64,000 nt of DNA from CAZEAP01 sp964510315 (GTDB taxonomy: Bacteria > Planctomycetota > Brocadiia > SM23-32). Numbering within the stretch: position 1 is the stretch's first letter; the number at the start of each line of letters is the position of its first letter. Under the pieces are notes generated by a model that saw only the letters and a list, made by a program, of their open reading frames with translations, had not been told where the DNA came from and searched no databases. The stretch spans positions 38,715-102,714 of the forward strand of contig CAZEAP010000012.1 of NCBI GenBank assembly GCA_964510315.1, in the 5' to 3' direction. Made by a program: the position numbers and the translations under genes. Below are positions 7,527 through 15,655 of the stretch, piece after piece.

Positions 7527-9695
7527 GTGCCGTCGCTGAAATGCCCTTACTGCGAGAACGCCTTCGAGGTCGAGGACACCACCGTACACGAGCAAGACCG
7601 GGTGGAGTGTCCGCTCTGCGGGAAAATGTGCCGGCTGGTGCAACGCAAAACCGGTGACGAGAAACGGCTGAACGCGGAGGCAAAATCAACCACCGGCTGG
7701 GGGACGGAAGGCTTCGAGAGCGCCAGGCGGCGGGCCGAATACGGTGAGATCAAGCCGGGCGACGTGCTGGGCGGATTCCGCATAGAGAAGATGATCGGGG
7801 CCGGCGCGATGGCCGTCGTCTACGAGGCCACCCAGCTTTCCCTGGACAGGCGGGTTGCCCTGAAGGTGCTTCCCACCGAGTTTGCCCAGCGCGAAACGTT
7901 CGTGCGCCAGTTCGACAGCGAAACCGGCGTCCTGGCCGCCCTGAACCACCCGAACATCGTCAGCATCATCGACCGCGGCCGGGAGGAGGACACCTATTAC
8001 TTCGCCATGGAATACGTGGAGGGGACCACCCTGGGGGAGCTGCTTTCGGCCAGCGAGGTGGATGAGGAGTTCCTGCTGCAGATGGTCGAACAGTGCGCCG
8101 AGGCCCTCGTCTATGCGCACTCCAACGGCATCATCCACCGCGACCTGAAGCCGGCCAACATCATGCTGAACGAGCAGGGCATCGTCAAGATCGCTGACTT
8201 TGGCGTGGCCGGTCTGCTGGCCGAAGCCCGCGCCGAGGGCGAGGGCAAAAGGCGCGTGATGGGCACCCGGGGTTACATGCCCCCGGAGCAAGAGCTGCAT
8301 ATCAACCGCTGCGACGAGCGGAGCGACATCTTTTCCCTCGGCGCGGTCATGTATCGCGTCCTTACCGGCAAGGTCCCCGACAGGCTGCCTCCAGCGCCTC
8401 CCAGTGAAGTCGCCCCCGAAGTCGACCCCCGCCTGGACAGCCTGGTGCTGAAATGCCTCCAGGCAAGCCCCGCTCACAGGTACCAGAGCGCCGAGGAATT
8501 TCTGGAGGCGGTCCAGGCGTGCCGCCGCGCGGTGTCCGGCGCCCAGGTTGTCTGCCCGAATTGTCAGAAGGGAAATCCCGTTACACAGAAGACCTGCCTG
8601 CACTGCGGGGAGGACCTGTCGGAACTCTTCGACCTTTGTCCGGAATGCGGGGCGGAGAACCGCATCGACGTCGAAGTCTGCATGGAGTGTGGGAGAAGCC
8701 TGAAGCAGCTCCGACACCAGATGGCCGTCCAGATCAGCCAGACCGAAGAGCGGGCCAGGGCACTGGCCGGTCGCAACCGCTACGGGAAGGCTATCGAGCA
8801 GTTGCAGAAGGTCCTCGCCGTCAAGGGGAAGCTCTTCCAGCGCGCCCGTGAGAAAGCCCGGCGCCTGATCGAAAGCTACAGGGAAGAGCGGCGGGAACAT
8901 TACGCCGACCAGGTGAGTGAAGCGAGGGACCTGACCGATCAGGGCAAACTCCAGGAGGCGCTGCAGAAGCTGGAAGCCGTTCCGGAGGACCTCGCCCCCG
9001 AGCACCGGGTTCCCGAGTTGATCGACAGCGTGCGCTCCCGTATGTCCATTGCCAAGAAGCGGGTCGGGGGCATCGACAAGCTGCTCTCGCAGCGGCGCTT
9101 CGAGCAAGCTCAGCAGGCGCTGCAGAAGGTGGAGGGAATGTGGGCCTCGTGCCCGGGCCTTGAAGAGGCACGTAAGAAGGTGGAGGCCGGCCTGCAGACC
9201 GAAGAGATGATTGACTTTGAGCTCCAGCGGGCGAGGCAGCGGTTGGAGGAAGGCGACTACGCCGGAGCGCGAGAAGCGGTTGAGTTCGCCCGGTCGGCCG
9301 CTTCGGAGGCGCCGGAAGTTAAGAAACTGCTGGAGCAGATCGAGGAGCGCGAGCAAACCGACAAGCTCCGCAGTTCCCTGGCAGCCGGGAAGAAAGCCTA
9401 CGGTGAGGGCCGCTTCCGGGACGCGACGGTGCTGCTGAGGGAAGCGCTGGAGATGTTGCCGGAGGATCACGAGCGCCGGCCCGAGATCGAGCGCCTTGCC
9501 GAGAGCGCTCGAGAAGAGGCCCGGGGCGGTGAGATCGTAGAGCTGGAGCGCGCCGGCGTCGTGCCCCTGCAAGAGGTAGGGGTCCTGGGGGGCAAAAAGG
9601 CCACAAGGGGGATCCTCACGACCTTGCTGGTGCTGGCCGGGGCCGCTGTGGTGATAACCGGGGGGCTGCTCCTGGTGCTGGGCGTCACGGGATAG
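7527..9695 (+). CDS. Ser/Thr protein kinase with zinc ribbons, helical repeats and a C-terminal membrane anchor
   Basis: A 722-residue modular protein. An N-terminal zinc ribbon (CPYC ... CPLC) precedes a Hanks-type kinase domain: glycine loop IGAGAMAVVYEA, Lys113 in VALKVL, HRDLKPANIML with Asp206, and IADFGVAG with Asp224. Two further ribbons follow (CPNC-CLHC and CPEC-CMEC), then about 270 residues of charged, TPR- or coiled-coil-like helices (for example RRFEQAQQALQKVEG). The protein ends with one hydrophobic segment (LTTLLVLAGAAVVITGGLLL), so the kinase should be a tail-anchored membrane protein with its catalytic part in the cytoplasm. The GTG at 7527 has GAAGGGGGA upstream. The third glycine of the loop is Ala, which is tolerated in many bacterial kinases. 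Targets are unknown. Confidence 0.85.
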   Translation: MPSLKCPYCENAFEVEDTTVHEQDRVECPLCGKMCRLVQRKTGDEKRLNAEAKSTTGWGTEGFESARRRAEYGEIKPGDVLGGFRIEKMIGAGAMAVVYEATQLSLDRRVALKVLPTEFAQRETFVRQFDSETGVLAALNHPNIVSIIDRGREEDTYYFAMEYVEGTTLGELLSASEVDEEFLLQMVEQCAEALVYAHSNGIIHRDLKPANIMLNEQGIVKIADFGVAGLLAEARAEGEGKRRVMGTRGYMPPEQELHINRCDERSDIFSLGAVMYRVLTGKVPDRLPPAPPSEVAPEVDPRLDSLVLKCLQASPAHRYQSAEEFLEAVQACRRAVSGAQVVCPNCQKGNPVTQKTCLHCGEDLSELFDLCPECGAENRIDVEVCMECGRSLKQLRHQMAVQISQTEERARALAGRNRYGKAIEQLQKVLAVKGKLFQRAREKARRLIESYREERREHYADQVSEARDLTDQGKLQEALQKLEAVPEDLAPEHRVPELIDSVRSRMSIAKKRVGGIDKLLSQRRFEQAQQALQKVEGMWASCPGLEEARKKVEAGLQTEEMIDFELQRARQRLEEGDYAGAREAVEFARSAASEAPEVKKLLEQIEEREQTDKLRSSLAAGKKAYGEGRFRDATVLLREALEMLPEDHERRPEIERLAESAREEARGGEIVELERAGVVPLQEVGVLGGKKATRGILTTLLVLAGAAVVITGGLLLVLGVTG

Positions 9696-9805
9696 CCGGG
9701 AGCTGCCTGAAGGTGCCGCGGCGCGGGCCAGGGGGCCAACCGGCATTGATCCGTAGCTTGGGACCGGAGGTGGCTTGCGACCCTGCGGCGCCGGGGGGCG
9801 CGGCA

Positions 9806-9835
9806 TTGACACCACGCGAGGTGCGGCGTTACAAT
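9806..9835 (+). promoter_or_regulatory. Promoter for tRNA-Met
   Basis: TTGACA (9806-9811), 18 bases, TACAAT (9830-9835), ending 10 bases before the mature tRNA 5' end, as expected for a stable RNA. Confidence 0.7.
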
Positions 9836-9845
9836 ACGGAGCGGT

Positions 9846-9920
9846 GGCGGAGTAGCTCAGGGGTAGAGCAGGGGATTCATAAGCCTCGGGTCGGGGGTTC
9901 AAATCCCTCCTCCGCCACCA
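9846..9920 (+). tRNA. tRNA with anticodon CAU (elongator Met, or Ile after lysidine modification)
   Basis: The cloverleaf reads acceptor GGCGGAG/CTCCGCC, D stem GCTC/GAGC, anticodon loop TTCATAA, T stem with loop TTCAAAT, and an encoded CCA end. The 1-72 pair is G-C, so it is not the initiator. The anticodon stem GGGGA/GCCTC closes with an A-G mismatch at 31-39. Sequence alone does not decide between Met and Ile2. Confidence 0.9.
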
Positions 9921-9967
9921 CTGTGAGGCAGAGGGGGGCCTGAGCAGTAACGGAGGGCCGAGAAAGT

Positions 9968-11413
9968 ATGAAGATATCACTGATCGAACCGAGTTCGCCG
10001 GACTACCATAACTACAGCCACCTGGCCATCCCCAGGCTGGGGCTGCCGATACTGGCCACCATTCTTCGAGACCGCGGACACGACGTGACAGTTTACGTAG
10101 AGGATTTGGAGAGCATCGGGACTTCCGCAGCCTGGGACGTGCTCAACTCCGACCTTGTTGGCATCTCGGGCACCTCGGCCACCGCGCCCCGCGGGTATGC
10201 CATGGCGCGGCTGCTGAAGCTGAAGGGGGTGCCGGTGGTCTTTGGGGGCGTGCACGCCACCTTCATGCCCGAGGAGCCCTTGAAGCACGGGGATTACGTC
10301 ATCACCGGAGAAGCCGAGGAATCCCTGCCGGCTCTGGTGGAGGCGCTCCAGGGCGACGGCGATCTCTCCGAAGTGCCCAACCTCCTCTATAAGGACGGCG
10401 ATGAAGTCGTGCGCACCGAGGAACGGCGCTTCTGCACGCCCCTCGATGACATCCCCGTTCCCGACTTTTCCCTGATGCACGGGAAGGAGAAGATGAGGAT
10501 CGTCCCGGTGATGACTTCCAGGGGCTGCCCTCACGCCTGCACTTTCTGTTGCGTCTCGCCGATGTTCGGCACCCGCTATCGTATGAAGAGCGTCGAGAGG
10601 ATCGTCGAGGAATTGCGGAGGGTTAAGGACCGCCACGTCTTCTTCTGTGACGACAACTTCACCGCTTCGGCCCGTCGGACCAAGGAACTGCTGAGCACCA
10701 TGCTGCGGGAAGACGTCGTGCCTCGCCGCTGGTACGCGCAGGTGCGGGCGGACATCTACCGGGATTCGGAGATGCTGGACCTGATGCGCCGCACCAAGTG
10801 CAAACGCGTCTTCGTGGGGTTCGAGTCCATCAACGAGGCCACCCTGGAGAGCTTCCACAAACACCAGACGCTGGCGGACATAGAGAACGCCGTCGAGGGC
10901 TTCCACCAGCACGGCATTCCCGTCCACGGGATGTTTATGTTTGGCGCCGACGACGACGACTCTTCGGTGTTCGAGAGAACCGTTCGGTTCGCGCTGGACC
11001 GCCGGCTCGACACCGTGCAGTTCCTGATTCTCACTCCCGTGCCCGGCTCGGACCTGTTCCGGAAGTTGGACGAGGAAGGCCGGATTTTCACCTACGATTG
11101 GAGCCTCTACGACGGCCATCACGTGGTCTTCGAGCCAGCCCACATGCGGCCCCTTGAGCTTCAGATCGGCGCGCTGCGGGCCAACCGGCGTTTTTACTCC
11201 TTCAGCAGCGTGCTGCGATCGGTCTCATGCTTCCACTTCAGCACGGCTATGTTGCGCTACGCGGGTCGCTGCATCCTGCGTGGATGGCGGCGCACGAACG
11301 CGCGCTTCCTGAAGGCCCTCCGGGATTGGCAGAAGGGACGGCGTGACTTTCCGCGGCACTTCTCGCTGGAGCAGCAGCAGGTTGACCTCTCCACGGACTC
11401 CTCCTCTCGGTGA
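9968..11413 (+). CDS. B12-binding radical SAM protein
   Basis: A 481-residue enzyme. The N-terminal 140 residues form a cobalamin-binding-like Rossmann domain (PRLGLPILATILRDRGHDV, FGGVHATFMPEEPL, YVITGEAEESLPALVEAL). The radical SAM core carries the cluster motif CPHACTFC near residue 190 in TSRGCPHACTFCC, followed by FFCDDNFTASARRTKELL and the VGFESINEATLESFHK strand typical of this family. The domain order matches B12-binding radical SAM enzymes (methyltransferases, BchE-like and others). No neighbour shows a substrate, so methylation or carbon-skeleton chemistry is only a family expectation. The C-terminal 100 residues are basic. The ATG at 9968 has GGAGGG upstream, and the gene follows the tRNA on the same strand. 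Confidence 0.85.
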   Translation: MKISLIEPSSPDYHNYSHLAIPRLGLPILATILRDRGHDVTVYVEDLESIGTSAAWDVLNSDLVGISGTSATAPRGYAMARLLKLKGVPVVFGGVHATFMPEEPLKHGDYVITGEAEESLPALVEALQGDGDLSEVPNLLYKDGDEVVRTEERRFCTPLDDIPVPDFSLMHGKEKMRIVPVMTSRGCPHACTFCCVSPMFGTRYRMKSVERIVEELRRVKDRHVFFCDDNFTASARRTKELLSTMLREDVVPRRWYAQVRADIYRDSEMLDLMRRTKCKRVFVGFESINEATLESFHKHQTLADIENAVEGFHQHGIPVHGMFMFGADDDDSSVFERTVRFALDRRLDTVQFLILTPVPGSDLFRKLDEEGRIFTYDWSLYDGHHVVFEPAHMRPLELQIGALRANRRFYSFSSVLRSVSCFHFSTAMLRYAGRCILRGWRRTNARFLKALRDWQKGRRDFPRHFSLEQQQVDLSTDSSSR

Positions 11414-11750
11414 CCCCGCGGGCCCTGGCGGTGTCTCGGCCGGTGCCAATTTGACAGGCTCCCGGCGGGAGCGCCTCCGGCGTGCTGTCGGAATGACAGT
11501 GAACGCGGAGCCGGAGCGAACGGCCTTAGGGTTGTGGGCCGCTTCTTTAAGCGCGATACTCTAAGGTCGACAGAAGCCAGCGCACCTCTGCGACCACTCA
11601 GAAGCGGCATGAGGGATATCTGGACGGGACGGGGACGTTCCGCGGACGGCCGGACGGGTTTTGCGCCGCCTGTGGCACGAAGTTTGCGCCAAGCTTTAGG
11701 GTTCTTTCGACTGTTCCCCAATCGTACCCCACACGAGGAGGATTGCACGG
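11414..11750 (+). other. groE leader region without coding signal
   Basis: This 337-base gap contains short hairpins: GCTCCC-GGC-GGGAGC (11458-11472) and CTGTC-GGAAT-GACAG. It also has TGGCAC-N7-GCGCCA near 11670-11690, a possible operator. No CIRCE element (TTAGCACTC-N9-GAGTGCTAA) is present. CTTTAGG followed by CCCCAAT (around 11693-11720) faintly resembles a heat-shock promoter. The ribosome binding site GAGGAGG precedes groEL1. Confidence 0.4.
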
Positions 11751-13445
11751 ATGCCTGCAAAGGAACTCGTCTTCGGTCTGGAGGCCCGGGAAAAACTTAT
11801 GGAGGGCGTCTCGAAGCTGGCCCGAGCGGTCAAGCAGACCCTCGGCCCGAAGGGTCGCAACGCGATACTTGACAAGAGCTGGGGGAGCCCCAAGATCACA
11901 AAAGACGGGGTGACCGTGGCCGAGGACATCGACCTCTCGGAGAAGTACGAAAACCTGGGGGCCCAGCTCCTGAAGCAGGCCGCCTCCGAGACCAATGACG
12001 ATGCCGGCGACGGCACGACCACAGCCACCATCCTTGGGGAGGCCCTCTGCCGGGAAGGGATGAAGCGAGTCGTGGCCGGCTGCGACGCCTCCGTCCTGAG
12101 GCGGGGTATGCACGCGGCTGCCGATGCCGTGGTGGAAGAGCTGAAAAAGCGCAGCCAGCCCGTTGAGGAATCCGAAGACATCGCCGCCGTCGGCGCCATC
12201 GCCGCCAACAACGACCAGACCGTGGGTCGGATGATCGCCGACGCCATGGACAAGGTCGGGCGCAGCGGCGTCATCACCGTCGAGGAAGGGCAGGCCCTGA
12301 AGACCACCGTCGATGTGGTGGAGGGCATGCAGTTCGACCGCGGTTACCTGTCCCCACAGTTTGTCACCGATGAGGAGTCGATGGAGTGCGTCCTGGAGGA
12401 TTGCTACCTGCTGATCTTCGAGAAGAAGATTTCCAGCGCCCGTTCCATTGCGCCGCTGCTGGAGAAGGTCAGCGCCCAGGACAAACCGCTGCTCATCCTG
12501 AGTCAGGATGTTGAAACCGAAGCCCTGGCCACCCTCGTGGTGAACAAGATGCGCGGTATCGTGGACTGTTGCGCCGTGAAGGCTCCGGGCTATGGCGACC
12601 GGCGGAAGGCGATGATGGAAGATATCGCCATTCTGACCGGAGGGGAACCCATCTTTGAGGACCTCGGCGTGGAACTGGAGAACGTCCAACTGGACGCCCT
12701 CGGTCGGGCCAGGAAGGTGACGGTCAGCAAGAACAAGACGACCATCGTGGAAGGTGCCGGGAGCGAGTCCGACATCCAGGCACGGGTCAAGCAGATAGAG
12801 CGTGAGATCGAGGACACCACCAGCGACTACGACCGGGAGAAGCTCCAGGAGCGCCTCGCGAAGCTGAGCGGCGGCGTAGCCCAGATCAACGTCGGCGCCG
12901 CTACAGAAACCGAAGTCAAAGAGACCAAGGCGCGCGCAGAGGACGCCCTCAACGCCACCCGAGCGGCGGTCGAAGAAGGCATTCTGCCTGGTGGGGGAGT
13001 CGCCCTCTTCCGCGCCCGCGGCGCGGTCGACGGACTGGACCTTGACGGCGACTACGCGGCGGGGGCCGACGTGGTAGCCCAGGTCCTGAGGGTGCCCCTG
13101 GAGACCATTGCCGCCAACGCCGGACTGGAAGGGGCGGTCGTCGCGCGGCAGGTGGAGAAAAACGACAGCTACACCTACGGTTACGACGCCGATAAGGAGG
13201 AGTACGGCGACCTTGTGGAAGCCGGCGTTGTCGACCCCACCAAGGTGATCCGCATCGCCCTCCAGAACGCCGTCAGCGTCGCAGGCGTCGTGCTCATGAC
13301 CGAGTGCCTCATCCGCGAGGGCGAGGAAGAAGAGGAAGAAGGACCGCCGGGCGCCGGCATGGGCGCTCCGGGTATGGGCGGCGCTCCGGGCATGGGCGGT
13401 GCTCCGGGCATGGGCGGCGCCCCGGGCATGGGCGGCATGATGTGA
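11751..13445 (+). CDS. groEL: Chaperonin GroEL, copy 1, with Gly-Met-rich tail
   Basis: A full-length 60 kDa chaperonin (564 residues) that folds proteins in an ATP-driven double ring capped by GroES. Hallmarks are LGPKGRNAILDKSWGSPKIT, DGVTVA, the ATPase motif DDAGDGTTTAT, VVEGMQFDRGYLSP, KAPGYGDRRKAM and ILPGGGVALFRAR. The C-terminus is an acidic run followed by about four copies of a six-residue APGMGG repeat and GGMM, the flexible cavity tail of canonical GroEL. It lies upstream of groES, whereas most bacteria have groES first. A second, different groEL follows groES. GAGGAGG is the ribosome binding site. Confidence 0.97.
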   Translation: MPAKELVFGLEAREKLMEGVSKLARAVKQTLGPKGRNAILDKSWGSPKITKDGVTVAEDIDLSEKYENLGAQLLKQAASETNDDAGDGTTTATILGEALCREGMKRVVAGCDASVLRRGMHAAADAVVEELKKRSQPVEESEDIAAVGAIAANNDQTVGRMIADAMDKVGRSGVITVEEGQALKTTVDVVEGMQFDRGYLSPQFVTDEESMECVLEDCYLLIFEKKISSARSIAPLLEKVSAQDKPLLILSQDVETEALATLVVNKMRGIVDCCAVKAPGYGDRRKAMMEDIAILTGGEPIFEDLGVELENVQLDALGRARKVTVSKNKTTIVEGAGSESDIQARVKQIEREIEDTTSDYDREKLQERLAKLSGGVAQINVGAATETEVKETKARAEDALNATRAAVEEGILPGGGVALFRARGAVDGLDLDGDYAAGADVVAQVLRVPLETIAANAGLEGAVVARQVEKNDSYTYGYDADKEEYGDLVEAGVVDPTKVIRIALQNAVSVAGVVLMTECLIREGEEEEEEGPPGAGMGAPGMGGAPGMGGAPGMGGAPGMGGMM

Positions 13446-13515
13446 TGAACTCATCCCGCCTGAAATCGGGATTCAACGAGAGCATTCACTCTAACGCAGC
13501 GGAGGTTGAGGAACG

Positions 13516-13806
13516 ATGGCAGAGATCAGGCCCCTGGATGACCGCGTAGTGATCGAACCGCTGGAGGAGGAAGAGAAGACCGCCGGCGGCATATTCCTGC
13601 CGGAGACCGCTAAGGAAAAACCGCAGCGCGGCAGGGTGCTTGCCGTGGGCCCCGGCCGACTGGTTGACTCCGGTGAAAGAGCTTCGATGAGCGTCCAGGA
13701 GGGTGATGAAGTGCTCTTCGGGAAGTTCAGCGGCAACGAAATCGAAGTGGACGGCCGGGAACTGATGATCATGCGCGAGGGAGACCTGCTGGCCGTCATA
13801 GAGTGA
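13516..13806 (+). CDS. groES: Co-chaperonin GroES
   Basis: A 96-residue cap of the chaperonin. It begins IRPLDDRVVIEPLEEEEKTA, then GGIFLPETAKEKPQRGRVLAVGPG (mobile loop region), and ends ELMIMREGDLLAVIE, all typical of GroES. It sits between two groEL genes (70 bases after the first, 89 before the second) and probably serves both. A GGAGG precedes the ATG by about ten bases. Its length and motif order are standard and nothing suggests degeneration. It is the only groES in this window. Confidence 0.97.
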   Translation: MAEIRPLDDRVVIEPLEEEEKTAGGIFLPETAKEKPQRGRVLAVGPGRLVDSGERASMSVQEGDEVLFGKFSGNEIEVDGRELMIMREGDLLAVIE

Positions 13807-13895
13807 AGACCGCCCTCGGCCCCCGGCTTGGGGACAGCGGCGGCTGACTTCCTGAAACAATCGAGCCCAGTACGAAAAAATCGGAGGAAAACCAG

Positions 13896-15515
13896 ATGGC
13901 TGCGAAGCAACTCATGTACGGCGGGGAAGCCCGCAACAAAATACTGAAGGGCGTCCAGAAACTGGCCGACGCCGTCCGGGTGACCATGGGACCCACCGGC
14001 CGAACCGTGGTCCTGCAGAAAAGCTACGGCGCCCCCAGGGTGACTAAAGACGGGGTGACCGTGGCAAAGGAGATCGAACTGCAGGACAAGTTCGAGAACA
14101 TGGGCGCCAAGATGGTCAACGAAGTTGCCTCCAGGACCAGTGACGACGCCGGCGACGGCACCACAACCGCCACAGTCCTGGCAGAACTGATCTACCGGGA
14201 GGGACTGAAGGCGGTGGCCGCGGGGGCAAACCCGATGGCCGTCCGCAGGGGCATCGACGATGCAGTCTCCGCCGTGGTCGGCGAGCTGGAAGACCGGAGC
14301 CATACCGTCGAGGACAAGGAGGACATCACTCACGTTGCCTCCATCAGCGCCAACAACGATGCCCAGATCGGGGGGCTGCTCGCCGATGCCGTCGAGAAGG
14401 TCGGCAAGGACGGCGTCATCACCGTCGAGGAGGGCAACACCCTCGAGGACCAGCTCGACTTCGTGGAGGGCATGCAGTTCGACAAGGGCTACCTCTCCCC
14501 TTACTTCGTCACCGAAGCAGAGGAGATGGCCTGCGAGCTGGAAGAGCCCCTCATCCTCATCCATGAGGAGAAGATCAGCAGCGCACGCGACCTGCTGCCC
14601 GTGTTGGAGAAGGCGGCGGGCGCCGGGCGGCCCCTCCTCATAGTTGCCGAAGACGTCGAGGGCGAGGCCCTCGCCCTGCTGGTCGTCAACAAGCTCCGGG
14701 GCGTGCTGCAGTGCTGCGCAGTGAAGGCACCCGGATTCGGCGACAGGCGCAAAGCGATGCTCGGCGACCTGGCGGTGGTCACCGGCGGTCGGTTCATCAG
14801 CGAGGACATCGGTCTGAAGCTGGACGGCGTCCAGGCCAGCGACCTGGGTGAGGCCGGGCGCGTTGTGGTTACCAAAGACGACACCACGGTCATCGAGGGA
14901 GCGGGCAAAGCCGCCGACGTGAAAGCCCGCATCCAGCAGATCCGCAAGCAGATCGAGCAGAGCACCAGCGATTACGATCAGGAGAAGCTCCAGGAGCGGC
15001 TTGCGCGCCTCTCCGGCGGTGTGGCCGTTGTCAAGGTGGGGGCCGCTACCGAAGCGGAGATGACCGAGAAGAAGGCCCGGGTGGAGGACGCGCTCAACGC
15101 CACCCGTGCGGCCGTGGAGGAAGGCGTGATCCCCGGAGGCGGCGCAACGTTGGTGCGCTGCAAAGAGGCCGTAGAGAAAAGGCGCAAACGCCTCCGAGGA
15201 GATCAGAAGATAGGCGCCGACATCATCAGCAAAGCCCTTGACGCTCCTCTGATGACTATCGCCGAGAACACCGGTTTCAACGGAGCCGTGGTGGTGGCGG
15301 AGGTCTGCGAGCGCGATGACGGGGTCGGCTTCGACGCCAACACCGGCCAGTACGTCGATATGCTGAAGGCCGGCATAATCGACCCCACCAAGGTGACAAG
15401 GACGGCCCTGGAGAACGCGGCGAGCATTGCCTCGTTGCTGCTGACCACCGAAACCATGGTCACCGACATCGAAGAAGAGGAAGACACACCCGCCCCCGAA
15501 GGCGCGGTGCGCTGA
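13896..15515 (+). CDS. groEL: Chaperonin GroEL, copy 2, without Gly-Met tail
   Basis: A second complete chaperonin (539 residues). It has AKQLMYGGEARNKILKGVQK at the start, MGPTGRTVVLQKSYGAPRVT, the ATPase motif DDAGDGTTTAT, VEGMQFDKGYLSPYFVTEAE, KAPGFGDRRKAML and VIPGGGATLVR. It differs throughout from copy 1 and is closer to the usual bacterial GroEL in its N-terminal half. The C-terminus is acidic (EEEEDTPAPEGAVR) and lacks the Gly-Gly-Met tail, which in other organisms modulates confinement of substrates. The pair are therefore diverged paralogues, not a recent duplication. AGGAGG-like sequence (GGAGGAAAACC) precedes the ATG. A strong terminator lies downstream. Confidence 0.97.
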   Translation: MAAKQLMYGGEARNKILKGVQKLADAVRVTMGPTGRTVVLQKSYGAPRVTKDGVTVAKEIELQDKFENMGAKMVNEVASRTSDDAGDGTTTATVLAELIYREGLKAVAAGANPMAVRRGIDDAVSAVVGELEDRSHTVEDKEDITHVASISANNDAQIGGLLADAVEKVGKDGVITVEEGNTLEDQLDFVEGMQFDKGYLSPYFVTEAEEMACELEEPLILIHEEKISSARDLLPVLEKAAGAGRPLLIVAEDVEGEALALLVVNKLRGVLQCCAVKAPGFGDRRKAMLGDLAVVTGGRFISEDIGLKLDGVQASDLGEAGRVVVTKDDTTVIEGAGKAADVKARIQQIRKQIEQSTSDYDQEKLQERLARLSGGVAVVKVGAATEAEMTEKKARVEDALNATRAAVEEGVIPGGGATLVRCKEAVEKRRKRLRGDQKIGADIISKALDAPLMTIAENTGFNGAVVVAEVCERDDGVGFDANTGQYVDMLKAGIIDPTKVTRTALENAASIASLLLTTETMVTDIEEEEDTPAPEGAVR

Positions 15516-15568
15516 CGTTTGCCGCCGGAGACCCTCGGCATAGAGGTCTCCGTTCAGCGGGATAACTC

Positions 15569-15602
15569 CGAGGGCTGCCAATACCGGGCAGCCCTCGACT
15601 TT
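15569..15602 (+). terminator. Intrinsic terminator after groEL2
   Basis: CGAGGGCTGCC (15569-15579) and GGCAGCCCTCG (15587-15597) form a perfect 11-bp stem with a 7-base loop, followed by ACTTT. A smaller hairpin, GGAGACC/GGTCTCC (15527-15551), precedes it. Confidence 0.75.
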
Positions 15603-15618
15603 GGAGTCGCCCGGAATA

Positions 15619-15644
15619 CCCTCCGGGAGATATCGTCCGGAGGG
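15619..15644 (+). promoter_or_regulatory. Leader hairpin overlapping the dnaJ ribosome binding site
   Basis: CCCTCCGG (15619-15626) and CCGGAGGG (15637-15644) pair perfectly over 8 bp with a 10-base loop. The 3' arm ends inside the Shine-Dalgarno stretch AGGGAGGTG (15641-15649), so folding would partly hide it. A thermometer or attenuator role is inferred only. Confidence 0.45.
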
Positions 15645-15655
15645 AGGTGCTAAGG

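Noticed and set aside
11414..11750. CIRCE/HrcA operator before groEL1
   Set aside because: The TTAGCACTC-N9-GAGTGCTAA repeat is absent.
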